A stretch of DNA of 64,000 bases from Burkholderiales bacterium RIFCSPHIGHO2_12_FULL_69_20 (lineage in GTDB: Bacteria > Pseudomonadota > Gammaproteobacteria > Burkholderiales > Burkholderiaceae_C). The position numbers and the translations under genes are program-made. Below, piece after piece: positions 1-9,142 of the stretch (position 1 is the stretch's first letter; each line of letters starts with the position of its first letter). Location of the stretch: positions 1 through 64,000 of the forward strand of contig MESD01000167.1 of the NCBI GenBank assembly GCA_001770815.1, written 5' to 3'. The notes beneath the pieces are model-generated. The model was not told the origin of the DNA and did no database searches. It saw only the letters and a program-made list of their open reading frames with translations.

Positions 1-89
1 TCCTGCACGGTGAACGCCGGGATGCCGCGTGGCACCGGCACGCCGAACTGGCGCAGGATCTCTTTGGCCTGGTATTCGTGGATCTTCAT
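1..89 (-). CDS. sucC: Succinyl-CoA ligase (ADP-forming) subunit beta, N-terminal fragment
   Basis: Only the first 29 codons are inside the window and the gene runs off the left edge. The reverse strand begins [20 protein letters not shown], the characteristic start of the SucC ATP-grasp subunit. In the TCA cycle SucC pairs with SucD to convert succinyl-CoA to succinate with ATP formation. The ATG is fixed by the conserved MKIHEYQ opening. The next gene upstream is recX, and recA-recX-sucC-sucD is a familiar Burkholderiales order. The roughly 205 bp between recX and sucC should hold its leader and promoter, but no convincing sigma-70 boxes stood out there. Confidence 0.9.
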   Translation of the reverse strand, partial: MKIHEYQAKEILRQFGVPVPRGIPAFTVQ

Positions 90-261
90 GAAGGGGCTCG
101 CTGCAAAGTGGGGGAGGGGCAGATCGGTGGGCCGGGCCGGCGGGCTGTGGGGCGAAACGGCCATCGGACCTGCGAGCCAGCCGGTGAAACGCCGGCCGGG
201 ATCGGCCAGCCAAGTCAGCCGTTGACGGCGTGCAAACCCCTGCAATTTAGCATGCTGCGCT

Positions 262-275
262 GCGGGAAAACCCGC
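262..275 (-). terminator. Small hairpin after recX
   Basis: GCGGG and CCCGC flank a four-base A loop (T on the sense strand) about 20 bases past the recX stop. The stem is only 5 bp and no U-tract follows, so this is at best a weak terminator or an mRNA 3' end stabiliser. Confidence 0.3.
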
Positions 276-294
276 CTCGCCCGCCGCGGGCCGC

Positions 295-891
295 TCAGGT
301 GTCGTTGAATTCCGCGTCGTCTGCGGGGTGGGCGCCGCGGGTGACCACGCGCCGGATCACGTCCATCGAGAACCCGCGGCCCGCCAGAAAACGCATCTGC
401 CGCAGGCGGGCGGCGGCATCGGGGGCTGGCGCCTCGAACTTGCGCCGCCACACTTCGCAGGCGCGGTGAAACTCGGTCTGCTTCAGCGCCTGCTGGGCAT
501 CGGCGTCTAGCGTGACGCCGTGCTGCTGCAGTTCTTGCCGGATGCGCAGGTTGCCGTAACGCGACTGGCGCGCATGCACGCGGCTTTCGACAAAGCGGGC
601 TTGCGACAGGTAGCCATGGGCTTCCAGCCACTGCAGCAAGTTTTCGACCTCGGCGGCGGCATCTGCCCGGCAGGGCGGCTCGACCGCAGGCGCGTTGGAA
701 GGGCCTGCTGCCGGATCGGCTGCGTCGCCATCGCCATCGGCGTCTGCGTCTGCCGTTGCGTTGGCGGTCTCACGCCGAGCACGGTCTTGCAGCAGTCGCA
801 GCAACTTGTCGCGCAACTCGTTGCGGCTGTGTTCACGCTGCGCCAGCCATTGCAGCGCGCGCATCTTCAGCGAAGCAGGTCGGGGCGTCAT
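295..891 (-). CDS. recX: Regulatory protein RecX with an Asp/Ala-rich insertion
   Basis: RecX binds RecA filaments and limits their extension, so it tempers the SOS response and recombination. The 198-residue product carries the family's opening helix ([20 protein letters not shown], about residues 11-30). The RecX repeats follow, including [16 protein letters not shown] and RQELQQHGV. Between the first helix and the first repeat, about residues 40-80, lies a low-complexity stretch dominated by Asp, Ala, Gly and Pro ([12 protein letters not shown]), which makes the protein longer than the usual 150 or so residues. The frame stays open further upstream inside recA antisense, so the ATG at 891 was chosen because homology begins just after it. 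It lies about 40 bp downstream of recA and is probably co-transcribed. Confidence 0.85.
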   Translation of the reverse strand: MTPRPASLKMRALQWLAQREHSRNELRDKLLRLLQDRARRETANATADADADGDGDAADPAAGPSNAPAVEPPCRADAAAEVENLLQWLEAHGYLSQARFVESRVHARQSRYGNLRIRQELQQHGVTLDADAQQALKQTEFHRACEVWRRKFEAPAPDAAARLRQMRFLAGRGFSMDVIRRVVTRGAHPADDAEFNDT

Positions 892-931
892 GCGGCCAAG
901 GGCCCTGCCAGCCGACCCGGCAGCGGCGACC

Positions 932-1981
<1,050 letters not shown>

Positions 1982-2019
1982 GCGGCTCTCCTGTTGCGAG
2001 CGCCGATTATGTTGATGAG

Positions 2020-2035
2020 CTGGATGTTTGTACAG
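2020..2035 (-). promoter_or_regulatory. LexA (SOS) operator of recA
   Basis: Read on the recA sense strand this is CTGT-N8-CCAG. It differs at one position from the proteobacterial LexA consensus CTGT-N8-ACAG. It lies about 39-54 bp before the recA start. A CATAAT hexamer lies 18 bp downstream of CTGTAC, so the operator would cover the -35 element. LexA repression of recA is established biology; this site is assigned by inspection. Confidence 0.8.
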
Positions 2036-2168
2036 TACTTTTTGCCGCGGTACTCAGGGCAATCACGCCCCATGGCCGCAGGGTGGTCGGGTCGTCGCGG
2101 GGATTGAACTGCCTAGAATGAATTCTTACAGGCGCTTCGAACAGGCGTCGGCCAGGCGGAGACAAACG

Positions 2169-2840
2169 ATGCGGATTCTGATTGCGGAAGACGACCAGGT
2201 GCTGGCCGACGGATTGTTGCGCGCCTTGCGCGCCTCGGGTTATGCGGTCGATCAGGTGGGCAGCGGCAGCGAGGCCGATGCGGCGCTGGCCTCGCATGAG
2301 TTCGACTGCCTGATCCTCGACCTGGGCCTGCCCAAGATGCACGGCTTCGACGTGCTGCGCAAGCTGCGCGGTCGCGGCTCGTCGGTGCCGGTGCTGATCC
2401 TCACCGCGGCCGACAGCGTGGAGCAGCGCGTCAAGGGGCTCGACCTGGGCGCCGACGACTACATGGCCAAGCCGTTCTCGCTGCAGGAGCTGGAAGCGCG
2501 TGTGCGCGCGCTCACCCGCCGTGGCCTCGGCACCGCCAGCAGCGTGATCAAGCACGGGCCGCTGACCTTCGACGCCACCGGCCGGGTGGCCTACATCAGC
2601 GACCAGATGATCGAGCTGTCGGCGCGTGAGCTGAGCCTGCTGGAGGTGCTGCTGCAGCGCGCCGGCCGGCTGGTGAGCAAGGATCAGCTGGTCGAGCGGC
2701 TGTGCGAGTGGGGCGAAGAGGTGAGCAACAACGCCATCGAGGTGTACATCCACCGCCTGCGCAAGAAGATCGAGCAGGGGCCGATCCGCATCGCCACGGT
2801 GCGTGGGCTGGGCTACTGCCTGGAGAAGATCCCCGGTTGA
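2169..2840 (+). CDS. OmpR/PhoB-family response regulator (TctD/QseB-like)
   Basis: This 223-residue transcription regulator would be phosphorylated by the kinase encoded just downstream. The receiver domain (residues 1-120) has the acidic pair in AEDD near the N-terminus, the phospho-acceptor Asp51 in LILDLGLP, a Thr in ILTAAD and the conserved Lys in MAKPFS. The C-terminal winged helix (about 130-220) contains the family motifs ELSLLEVLL and the YIHRLRKKI recognition-helix region, and ends in RGLGYCLE. The frame is open from 2028, but the ATG at 2169 was chosen because MRILIAEDD is the canonical receiver opening and GGCGGAGA precedes it. The overall style is closest to TctD or QseB, but the signal cannot be read from sequence. 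Confidence 0.9.
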   Translation: MRILIAEDDQVLADGLLRALRASGYAVDQVGSGSEADAALASHEFDCLILDLGLPKMHGFDVLRKLRGRGSSVPVLILTAADSVEQRVKGLDLGADDYMAKPFSLQELEARVRALTRRGLGTASSVIKHGPLTFDATGRVAYISDQMIELSARELSLLEVLLQRAGRLVSKDQLVERLCEWGEEVSNNAIEVYIHRLRKKIEQGPIRIATVRGLGYCLEKIPG

Positions 2841-2852
2841 ACCCACCCCCGT

Positions 2853-2920
2853 AGCGCCGTCGGCGCTCCCCCTCAAGGGGGGCCACGCCAGTGGCCCGGC
2901 GCAGCCGGCTCCACGGCGTG
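2853..2920. repeat. Triple-hairpin intergenic element, copy 1
   Basis: Three perfect inverted repeats stand in a row. AGCGCCG-T-CGGCGCT spans 2853-2867. CCCCC-TCAA-GGGGG spans 2868-2881. GGCCAC-GCCA-GTGGCC spans 2881-2896. A CCGGCT tail follows. The element lies between the response regulator and its kinase. The same three-stem order recurs at 8522-8578 and, less well preserved, at 60192-60219. It may act as a transcript-processing or attenuation structure within the operon. Confidence 0.6.
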
Positions 2921-2977
2921 TGCTGGGCTGAACTGAAGAGCGGCTTTGCCACAGGCACCGTATCCTTGCAGCCTGCC

Positions 2978-4522
2978 ATGGATGCCCAACCCGCCCGCGA
3001 ACAGCGATCGCTGTTCGGCGAGATCCTCGACTGGATGCTCGCCCCGCTGCTGCTGCTGTGGCCGATGAGCGTGGCGCTGACCTGGCTGGTGGCGCAGAGC
3101 ATCGCCAGCCGCCCGTTCGACCGCGACCTGGCCGAGATGGCGCGCACCGTGGCGCGCCAGGTGGTGGTGGTGCCGGGCAGCGTCGAGCAACCCAGTGCCG
3201 TGCGTCTGCGCCTGCCCGAGGTGGCCAGCGAGGTGCTGCGCGCCGACGATGCCGACAAGGTCTATTTCCAGCTGCTGGGCGCGCGCGGCGAGTTCATCGC
3301 CGGTGACCGCGCGCTGCCGGTGCCCGAGGAAACGCCGCTGGCGCCGCAGGCGCTGAAGTTCCGCGACGACGAGGTGCACGCCGATGCGGTGCGGGTGGCC
3401 TACCTGTGGCTGCCGCCCACCGGCGTGCCGGGCGAAAGCCCGCCGCTGGTGCAGGTGGCCGAGACGCTGGACAAGCGTGCGCGCCTGGCGACCGAGATCA
3501 TCAAGGGCGTGATCGTGCCGCAGTTCGTGGTGCTGCCGCTGGCGGTGCTGCTGGTGTGGTTTGCGCTGGCGCGTGGCATCAAGCCGCTCAACGAGTTGCA
3601 GCAGCGCATCCGCCTGCGCGAAAGCCACGACCTGAGCCCGCTGGCCGAGCGCGACGTGCCCGAGGAGGTGGCGCCGCTGGTGGGCGCCATCAACGATTTG
3701 CTCGGCCGGCTGGACCAGTCGATGAGTGCGCAGAAGCACTTCCTGGCCGATGCGGCGCACCAGCTGAAGACGCCGCTGGCGGGCCTGCGCATGCAGGCCG
3801 AGCTGGCGCAGCGCGAGATCGATGCCGGCCAGCAGGACCCCAAGGCGCTGAAGCAGAGCCTGCAGTACATCGCCCACTCCAGCGAGCGCGCGGCGCACAT
3901 GGTCAACCAGCTGCTGGCAATGGCCCGCGCCGAGGCCAAGACGTTGGCGCGGCCGCCCGAACCGGTGGACCTGGCGGCGCTGGCGCGCGAGACGGTGCGC
4001 GACTTCGTGCCCAAGGCCATGGACAAGCGCATCGACCTGGGCTACGAAGGCCCCGAGGATGCGCGGGCGCTGAAGGGGCGGCTGAAGGGCCGGCTGATGG
4101 GCCAGCCGCTGCTGGTGCGCGAGCTGGTGCGCAACCTGGTGGACAACGCGCTGCAGTACACGCCGGCCGGTGGCACGGTGACCGCGCGCGTGATGGACGA
4201 CCCTTTCGGCCAGGTCGTGGTGCTGCAGGTGGAAGACACCGGCCCGGGCATCCCCGAGGCCGAGCGCTCGCTGGTGCTGCAGCCTTTCTACCGTGCGCTG
4301 GGCACCAACGCCGATGGCAGCGGCCTGGGGCTGGCCATCGTCAACGAGATCGTGCAGCAGCATGGCGCCGAGCTGGCCATCGCCGATGCGCGCCCGCGTG
4401 CCAGCGCCGCGGCCCAGGGCATGGGCCCGGGCACCTTGTTCACGGTGCGCTTTGCGCTGAGCCGGGCGCCGGTGGATCCGGCGGCACCGGCGCACGATGG
4501 GCCGCCTGCCACTGGCGGCTGA
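2978..4522 (+). CDS. Two-component sensor histidine kinase (TctE/QseC-like)
   Basis: This 514-residue inner-membrane kinase is partner of the upstream regulator. A transmembrane helix near residues 18-45 is followed by a periplasmic region of about 130 residues, which includes a PFDRDLAEMARTVARQ segment typical of the TctE/QseC N-terminal domain. A second helix lies near 180-200, then HAMP, then the dimerisation H-box FLADAAHQLKTP with phospho-acceptor His261. The ATPase part has the N-box NLVDNALQYTP, the G1 box EDTGPGIP and the G2 region GSGLGLAIVNEI. The frame is open from 2891, but that stretch is the repeat element, so the ATG at 2978 was preferred. The 3' end overlaps the opposing dehydrogenase gene by 83 bp. 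Confidence 0.9.
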   Translation: MDAQPAREQRSLFGEILDWMLAPLLLLWPMSVALTWLVAQSIASRPFDRDLAEMARTVARQVVVVPGSVEQPSAVRLRLPEVASEVLRADDADKVYFQLLGARGEFIAGDRALPVPEETPLAPQALKFRDDEVHADAVRVAYLWLPPTGVPGESPPLVQVAETLDKRARLATEIIKGVIVPQFVVLPLAVLLVWFALARGIKPLNELQQRIRLRESHDLSPLAERDVPEEVAPLVGAINDLLGRLDQSMSAQKHFLADAAHQLKTPLAGLRMQAELAQREIDAGQQDPKALKQSLQYIAHSSERAAHMVNQLLAMARAEAKTLARPPEPVDLAALARETVRDFVPKAMDKRIDLGYEGPEDARALKGRLKGRLMGQPLLVRELVRNLVDNALQYTPAGGTVTARVMDDPFGQVVVLQVEDTGPGIPEAERSLVLQPFYRALGTNADGSGLGLAIVNEIVQQHGAELAIADARPRASAAAQGMGPGTLFTVRFALSRAPVDPAAPAHDGPPATGG

Positions 4523-5390
4523 CCAGGCTCAGCAGCCGCGCGTCGTCGTCGCCGCCATAACCCGCCGCCAGCGCGGCCTGGAACATCGCCGCCGCCTGCG
4601 CGCCCAGCACCGGCCTGACGCTGGCCTGCGCGGCCATCGCCAGCGCCAATGATGAATCCTTGGCCAGCAACGTGGTGTGGGCGCGTGGCGCGAAGTCGCC
4701 GGCCAGCGCGCGGGCCATGCGGTCGGCGCCGATCCAGCTGTGGCCGCTGGATTGCGTGATCACCGCCAGCGTCAACGCGCCGTCCAGCCCCAGGTGCTGG
4801 GCCAGCGCGATGGCCTCGGCCGCGGCGGCCAGATTGGTGGCGGCCAGCAGGTTGTTGACCAGCTTGGTGCGCGCGCCGTCGCCCGGGCGCTGGCCGACAT
4901 GGAACAACCGGGCCGCCAGATGGCGCAGCAACGGCGCATGGGTGGCGAAGAGGGCCGACGGGGCTGCCACCATCAGGCTCATGCTGCCGTCGCGCGCCCG
5001 TGCCGGGCCGCCCGACATCGGCGCGTCCAGGCAGCCCAGGCTGGCGGTGGCCAGGCGTTGCGCCAGCCGCTCGACATCCGCCGGCGCGATGGTGGGGCAC
5101 AGCATCACCGTGGCGCCGGCCGGCAGCTCGGCGGCGGCGCCGGCCGGGCCGAACAACACGACCTCGGTCTGCGCCGCATCGACCACCGCGACGATCAGCA
5201 GCGCGCAGCCAGCGGCCGCGGCGGCCGGTGAATCGGCGAGCTCGGCACCGGCCGCCGCGGCCAGCGCGTGGCGTGTGAGGTCGATGTCGTGCACCCGCAC
5301 CGCCTGGCCGGCATCGCGCAGGCGCAGCGCCATCGCCAGCCCCATGTTGCCGATGCCGATGACCGCGACAGGGGTGTGCAGCAGGGTCAT
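4440..5390 (-). CDS. NAD(P)-dependent oxidoreductase of the 3-hydroxyisobutyrate dehydrogenase family
   Basis: This 316-residue beta-hydroxyacid dehydrogenase has the Rossmann motif GIGNMG at residues 12-17, the substrate-binding motif DAPMSGGPARARDG and the catalytic-lysine segment KLVNNLLAATN. Relatives reduce or oxidise small beta-hydroxyacids such as hydroxyisobutyrate, tartronate semialdehyde or threonate. The exact substrate is not clear here. The start ATG overlaps the rodA stop in an ATGA arrangement, so it is the last, translationally coupled gene of the mre-rodA operon. Its 3' end runs 83 bp into the opposing histidine kinase gene. A second, distinct family member is at 60353-61240. 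Confidence 0.85.
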   Translation of the reverse strand: MTLLHTPVAVIGIGNMGLAMALRLRDAGQAVRVHDIDLTRHALAAAAGAELADSPAAAAAGCALLIVAVVDAAQTEVVLFGPAGAAAELPAGATVMLCPTIAPADVERLAQRLATASLGCLDAPMSGGPARARDGSMSLMVAAPSALFATHAPLLRHLAARLFHVGQRPGDGARTKLVNNLLAATNLAAAAEAIALAQHLGLDGALTLAVITQSSGHSWIGADRMARALAGDFAPRAHTTLLAKDSSLALAMAAQASVRPVLGAQAAAMFQAALAAGYGGDDDARLLSLVSRQWQAAHRAPVPPDPPAPGSAQSAP

Positions 5391-6541
5391 CTCTGCATCA
5401 GGCCGCGGCTGCGGGCAATCGACATCAGCATGCCCAGCGCCACGCCCAGCGTGACCATCGCCGTGCCGCCGTAGCTGACGAAGGGCAGCGGCACGCCCAC
5501 CACCGGCAGGATGCCGCTGACCATGCCCATGTTGACGAAGGCGTAGGTGAAGAAGCTCAGGCTCAGCGCGCCGGCCAGCAGCCGCGAGAACACCGTGGGG
5601 GCCTGCGCCGCGATCCACAGCCCGCGCAGGATCAGCACGCAAAAACCCAGCACCAGGCCGATCACGCCGAGCAGGCCGAACTCCTCGGAGAAGGCGGCGA
5701 AGATGAAGTCGGTGGTGCGTTCGGGGATGAACTCCAGGTGCGTCTGCGTGCCGCTCATGAAGCCCTTGCCGGTGACGCCGCCCGAGCCGATGGCGATCAT
5801 GCCCTGGATGATGTGGAAGCCCTTGCCCAGCGGGTCGCGGGTAGGGTCGAGCAGGGTGCACACCCGCTGCTTCTGGTAGTCGCGCAACACCTGCCAGTCG
5901 ACGTCGGGCTGGCAAAGCGCATCGCCGCTGATGACGATGGCGACCAACCCCAGGCCGGCGGCCAGCAGCAGCGGCACGATCAGGCGCCACGACAGGCCGG
6001 CGAAGAAGATCACGTACAGCCCGCCGGCCAGCACCAGCAGCGCCGTACCCAGGTCGGGCTGCTTGGCCACCAGCCCCACCGGCAGCAGCAGCAGCAACGC
6101 GGCGAAGCCGAAATCCAGCGCCCGCAGCTGGCCTTCGCGCTTCTGGAACCACCACGCCAGCATCAGCGGCGTGGCCAGCTTGAGCAGCTCGCTGGGCTGG
6201 ATCACCACGCCCACATTGAGCCAGCGGGTGGCGCCCTTCTTGGTGATGCCGAACAGCGCGGTGGACACCAGCAGCAACACGCCCACGGTGTAGAGCGGCA
6301 CGGCCAGCGCCATCAGCCGCTGCGGCGGCACCTGCGCCACCAGGAACATCAGCCCCGCGGCCAGCAGCATGTTGCGGCCATGGTCGACGAAGCGCGTGCC
6401 GTGGTCGTAGCCCACCGAGTACATCGTCACCATGCCCAGCGCGGCCAGCGCGCACACCACCAGCAGCAGCGGCGCGTCGAAGCCGGCCAGCACCGGCCGC
6501 AGCCGCAGCCACAACGACGGGCGGTCGTAGACGGCGTTCAC
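5387..6541 (-). CDS. rodA: Rod-shape peptidoglycan polymerase RodA
   Basis: RodA is the SEDS-family glycosyltransferase that polymerises glycan strands for side-wall elongation together with PBP2. The 384-residue product is almost entirely membrane helices. It carries SEDS signatures such as GSGGVTGKGFMSGTQT and FIPERTTDFIFAAFSEEFG, and ends with FVSYGGTAMV. A GTG start is proposed because it overlaps the mrdA stop (GTGA) and begins VNAVYDRPSLW. An upstream in-frame ATG would lie deep inside mrdA. The stop overlaps the next gene by ATGA, so three genes are tightly coupled. Confidence 0.93.
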   Translation of the reverse strand: MNAVYDRPSLWLRLRPVLAGFDAPLLLVVCALAALGMVTMYSVGYDHGTRFVDHGRNMLLAAGLMFLVAQVPPQRLMALAVPLYTVGVLLLVSTALFGITKKGATRWLNVGVVIQPSELLKLATPLMLAWWFQKREGQLRALDFGFAALLLLLPVGLVAKQPDLGTALLVLAGGLYVIFFAGLSWRLIVPLLLAAGLGLVAIVISGDALCQPDVDWQVLRDYQKQRVCTLLDPTRDPLGKGFHIIQGMIAIGSGGVTGKGFMSGTQTHLEFIPERTTDFIFAAFSEEFGLLGVIGLVLGFCVLILRGLWIAAQAPTVFSRLLAGALSLSFFTYAFVNMGMVSGILPVVGVPLPFVSYGGTAMVTLGVALGMLMSIARSRGLMQR

Positions 6542-8508
6542 GGCGCGCCGCCCAGGCCGAGTTCGGTCAAAGTCACCTCGTCGGCGCGGCGCGGCGTGCC
6601 CGTCGGCGCCACGCTGCGGCCTTCGCGGGTGGCGGCCATGTCCTCGTCGCTGGGCCACTGGCCGGCCAGCAGGTAGTCGAACACCCGGCGGGCGATGGGC
6701 GCGGCGGCGGTGGCGCCGAAGCCGGCGTTCTCGACCACCACCGCCAGCGCGATGCGGGGTGATTCAAGCGGCGCAAAGGCGGTGTAGAGCGAGTGATCGC
6801 GCTGGAACTCCGACAGCCGCGCGGCGTTGTACTTCTCGTTGGCGCGCACGCCCACGGCCTGCGCGGTGCCGGTCTTGCCGCCGGTCTTGTAGGGTGCGCC
6901 GGCAAAGATGCGGGTCGAGGTGCCCTCCTGCGTGACGCCGTGCATCGCGCTGGCGATCAGCGCCACGTGCTCGGGCTTGAGCGGCAGCGGCGCCAGGGCC
7001 TCGCCGGACACCGGCATCGCCACCTGGCTGACCACGTTGCGGATCTCGCGCACCAGCCGCGGCTCGAAGCGCTGGCCGCCCGACACCAGCGTGGCGGTGG
7101 CGCTGGCCAGCTGCAGCATGGTGAAGTTGTTGTAACCCTGGCCGATGCCCAGCGAGATGGTCTCGCCGGCGTACCACTTCTGCTGCTCGGGTTTCTTGTA
7201 GGCGCGCTTCTTCCAGGCGGTGGACGGCAGCAGGCCGGTCACCTCGCCGTCGAGGTCGATGCCGGTCTTGCGGCCGAAGCCGAAGGGCAGCAGCTGCTCG
7301 TGCATCAGGTCCACGCCCAGCTCGTTGGCCAGCGAGTAGTAGTAGACGTTGCTCGACGCGACGATCGAGCGGCGCATGTCCACCGGCCCGAGGCCGTGGT
7401 CGCCGTGGCTGCGAAAGACATGGCCGCCGAAGTTGTAGCTGCCGCCATCGTGCACGATGGTGCCGGGCCCGCGCTTGCCGGTGTTGAGCGCGGCGATGGC
7501 CATGAACGGCTTGAAGGTGCTGCCCGGCGGGTAGGTGCCGCGCAGCGCGCGGTTGAGCAGCGGCTTGTCCAGGCTCTCGTTGAGGCCGCGCCAGCTCTCG
7601 ACGTCGATGCCGTCGACGAACAGGTTGGGGTCGAAGGCGGGCTTGCTGACGAAGGCCAGCACCTCGCCGTTGCGTGGATCAATCGCCACCAGCGCGCCGC
7701 GCCGGTTGCCGAAGAGCTGCTCGACCAGCGCCTGCAGCTTGATGTCGATGGACAGCACCAGCGTATTGCCGGGCGTGGCCGGGTGGCTGTTGAGCCGGCG
7801 CACCGCGCGTCCGCCGGCCGAGGTCTCCACCTGCTCGAAGCCGGTGGTGCCGTGCAGCTGCTGCTCGTAGCGCTGCTCCAGCCCCAGCTTGCCGATGACC
7901 TCGGTGCCGCGGTAGTTGGCCAGCACTTCGTCGTCCCAATCCTCCATCGCCTTCTGCTCGGCGCTGTTGATGCGGCCGATGTAGCCGATCAGGTGGCTGC
8001 CCACCTCGCCGGCCGGGTAGCTGCGGAACAGGCGCGCACGCACGTCCACGCCGGGAAAGCGGTAGCGCTGCGCCATGAAGCGCGCCACCTCCTCGTCGCT
8101 GAGCTTGGTGCGGATGGGCAGCGACTCGAAGCGCTTGCTCTCATCCTGCAGGCGCTTGAAGCGGCGGCGGTCGCGCTGCTCGATGCGCAGCACCTGGGCC
8201 AGGCTGTCGATCACCGCGTCGAGCTCGCCGCTCACCCGCGACGGCGTGATCTCCAGCGTGTAGGCCGAGTAGTTGGTGGCCAGCACCACGCCGTTGCGGT
8301 CGAGGATCAGGCCGCGGTTGGGCACCACCGGCACCACCGCGGTGCGGTTGGATTCGGCCCGCTCGGCCAGCTCGTCGTGCCGCACCACCTGCAGCACCAC
8401 CAGCCGCCAGCCCAGCAGGCCGAAGCACAGCAGCACGAAAAACGCAGCGGCCAGCAACCGGGTGTTGAACCGGTCGAGTTCGCGCTCGAGGTCTCGGAGC
8501 TCGGTCAC
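6538..8508 (-). CDS. mrdA: Penicillin-binding protein 2 (elongasome transpeptidase)
   Basis: This DD-transpeptidase cross-links peptidoglycan during cell elongation. The 656-residue protein has one N-terminal transmembrane anchor (about residues 16-40, FFVLLCFGLLGWRLV). The PBP dimerisation region follows, then the transpeptidase domain with the SxxK motif (STFK, active Ser330), SSN (ASSNVYYY) and KTG (GKTGTAQ). The GTG at 8508 was preferred to the longer open frame, because the upstream 50 codons lie in a repeat element and read as low-complexity sequence. Its stop overlaps the rodA start. Confidence 0.93.
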   Translation of the reverse strand: MTELRDLERELDRFNTRLLAAAFFVLLCFGLLGWRLVVLQVVRHDELAERAESNRTAVVPVVPNRGLILDRNGVVLATNYSAYTLEITPSRVSGELDAVIDSLAQVLRIEQRDRRRFKRLQDESKRFESLPIRTKLSDEEVARFMAQRYRFPGVDVRARLFRSYPAGEVGSHLIGYIGRINSAEQKAMEDWDDEVLANYRGTEVIGKLGLEQRYEQQLHGTTGFEQVETSAGGRAVRRLNSHPATPGNTLVLSIDIKLQALVEQLFGNRRGALVAIDPRNGEVLAFVSKPAFDPNLFVDGIDVESWRGLNESLDKPLLNRALRGTYPPGSTFKPFMAIAALNTGKRGPGTIVHDGGSYNFGGHVFRSHGDHGLGPVDMRRSIVASSNVYYYSLANELGVDLMHEQLLPFGFGRKTGIDLDGEVTGLLPSTAWKKRAYKKPEQQKWYAGETISLGIGQGYNNFTMLQLASATATLVSGGQRFEPRLVREIRNVVSQVAMPVSGEALAPLPLKPEHVALIASAMHGVTQEGTSTRIFAGAPYKTGGKTGTAQAVGVRANEKYNAARLSEFQRDHSLYTAFAPLESPRIALAVVVENAGFGATAAAPIARRVFDYLLAGQWPSDEDMAATREGRSVAPTGTPRRADEVTLTELGLGGAP

Positions 8509-8521
8509 TGGCGCCCCCCGC

Positions 8522-8578
8522 TCGGCGCGCACGCCGAACGACCCCCCAAGGGGGTGCGGGGCCGCTTGGGAGCGGCCC
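8522..8578. repeat. Triple-hairpin intergenic element, copy 2
   Basis: The stems are TCGGCG-CGCA-CGCCGA (8522-8537), CCCCC-AA-GGGGG (8543-8554) and GGGCCGCT-TGGG-AGCGGCCC (8559-8578). All are perfect, and a GGTGCTGG tail follows. It fills most of the 112 bp gap between mreD and mrdA, so it lies inside the operon. The order and style match the copy at 2853-2920. It might tune the ratio of PBP2-RodA to MreBCD message. Confidence 0.6.
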
Positions 8579-8620
8579 GGTGCTGGCCCCGCTGGGCTTC
8601 GATCTGCGCATCTGCAGTCA

Positions 8621-9142
8621 TCACAGAGGTCTATTTTCGTCTGGGTCGGGCGCACGGCGCTGCGGCGCCAGCAGCAGCAGCACCACCACCGGCCACAGCA
8701 GCGCCTCGAACAGCGGCGCCAGCAGGATCGCCCAACCCGGGAACATGCCGCCGGCGATCAACCGCGCCAGCATCGACACGGCGTGCGCGGCAAAGAACAC
8801 CGGCAGCACGTGCAGCGCCTGGGACGGCAGGCTGAACCACAGCACCCGGCGGTGCACGGAAATGGCCAGGTAGCTCAGCAGCGTGTAGGCCAGTGCATGC
8901 TGGCCCAACACGGCGCCTTGGTGCACGTCCATCACCAGGCCGAAAGCGAACGCGAAGCCCACGCCCACGCGGCGCGGCTGGTGCACGTTCCAGAACACCA
9001 GCACCAGCGCCAGCAGGTCGGGCGCGGCCGGGTGGCGGCCGTTGGGCAGCATCTCCAGCACCATCGCCCCCAGCAGCGTGAAGCCGATGAAGAGCGGGTT
9101 GACCGGCAGCAGCAGCTGGTCCGAGCCACGCGGCATGATCAT
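8621..9142 (-). CDS. mreD: Rod shape-determining protein MreD
   Basis: This small inner-membrane subunit of the elongasome links MreC to the wall-synthesis enzymes. The 173-residue product is hydrophobic, with about five transmembrane segments. It has the family motif GLVMDVHQGAVLGQHALAYT and ends in a charged tail. Its ATG overlaps the mreC stop (ATGA). A triple-hairpin repeat separates it from mrdA. Confidence 0.9.
   Translation of the reverse strand: MIMPRGSDQLLLPVNPLFIGFTLLGAMVLEMLPNGRHPAAPDLLALVLVFWNVHQPRRVGVGFAFAFGLVMDVHQGAVLGQHALAYTLLSYLAISVHRRVLWFSLPSQALHVLPVFFAAHAVSMLARLIAGGMFPGWAILLAPLFEALLWPVVVLLLLAPQRRAPDPDENRPL

Noticed and set aside
2028-2168. 47-codon N-terminal extension of the response regulator
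   Set aside because: It overlaps the recA promoter and LexA box and lies before the canonical receiver start, which has its own ribosome-binding site.
6793-8835. 680-codon plus-strand frame opposite mrdA and mreD
   Set aside because: Same reason: composition of a shadow frame, no domain, no ribosome-binding site.
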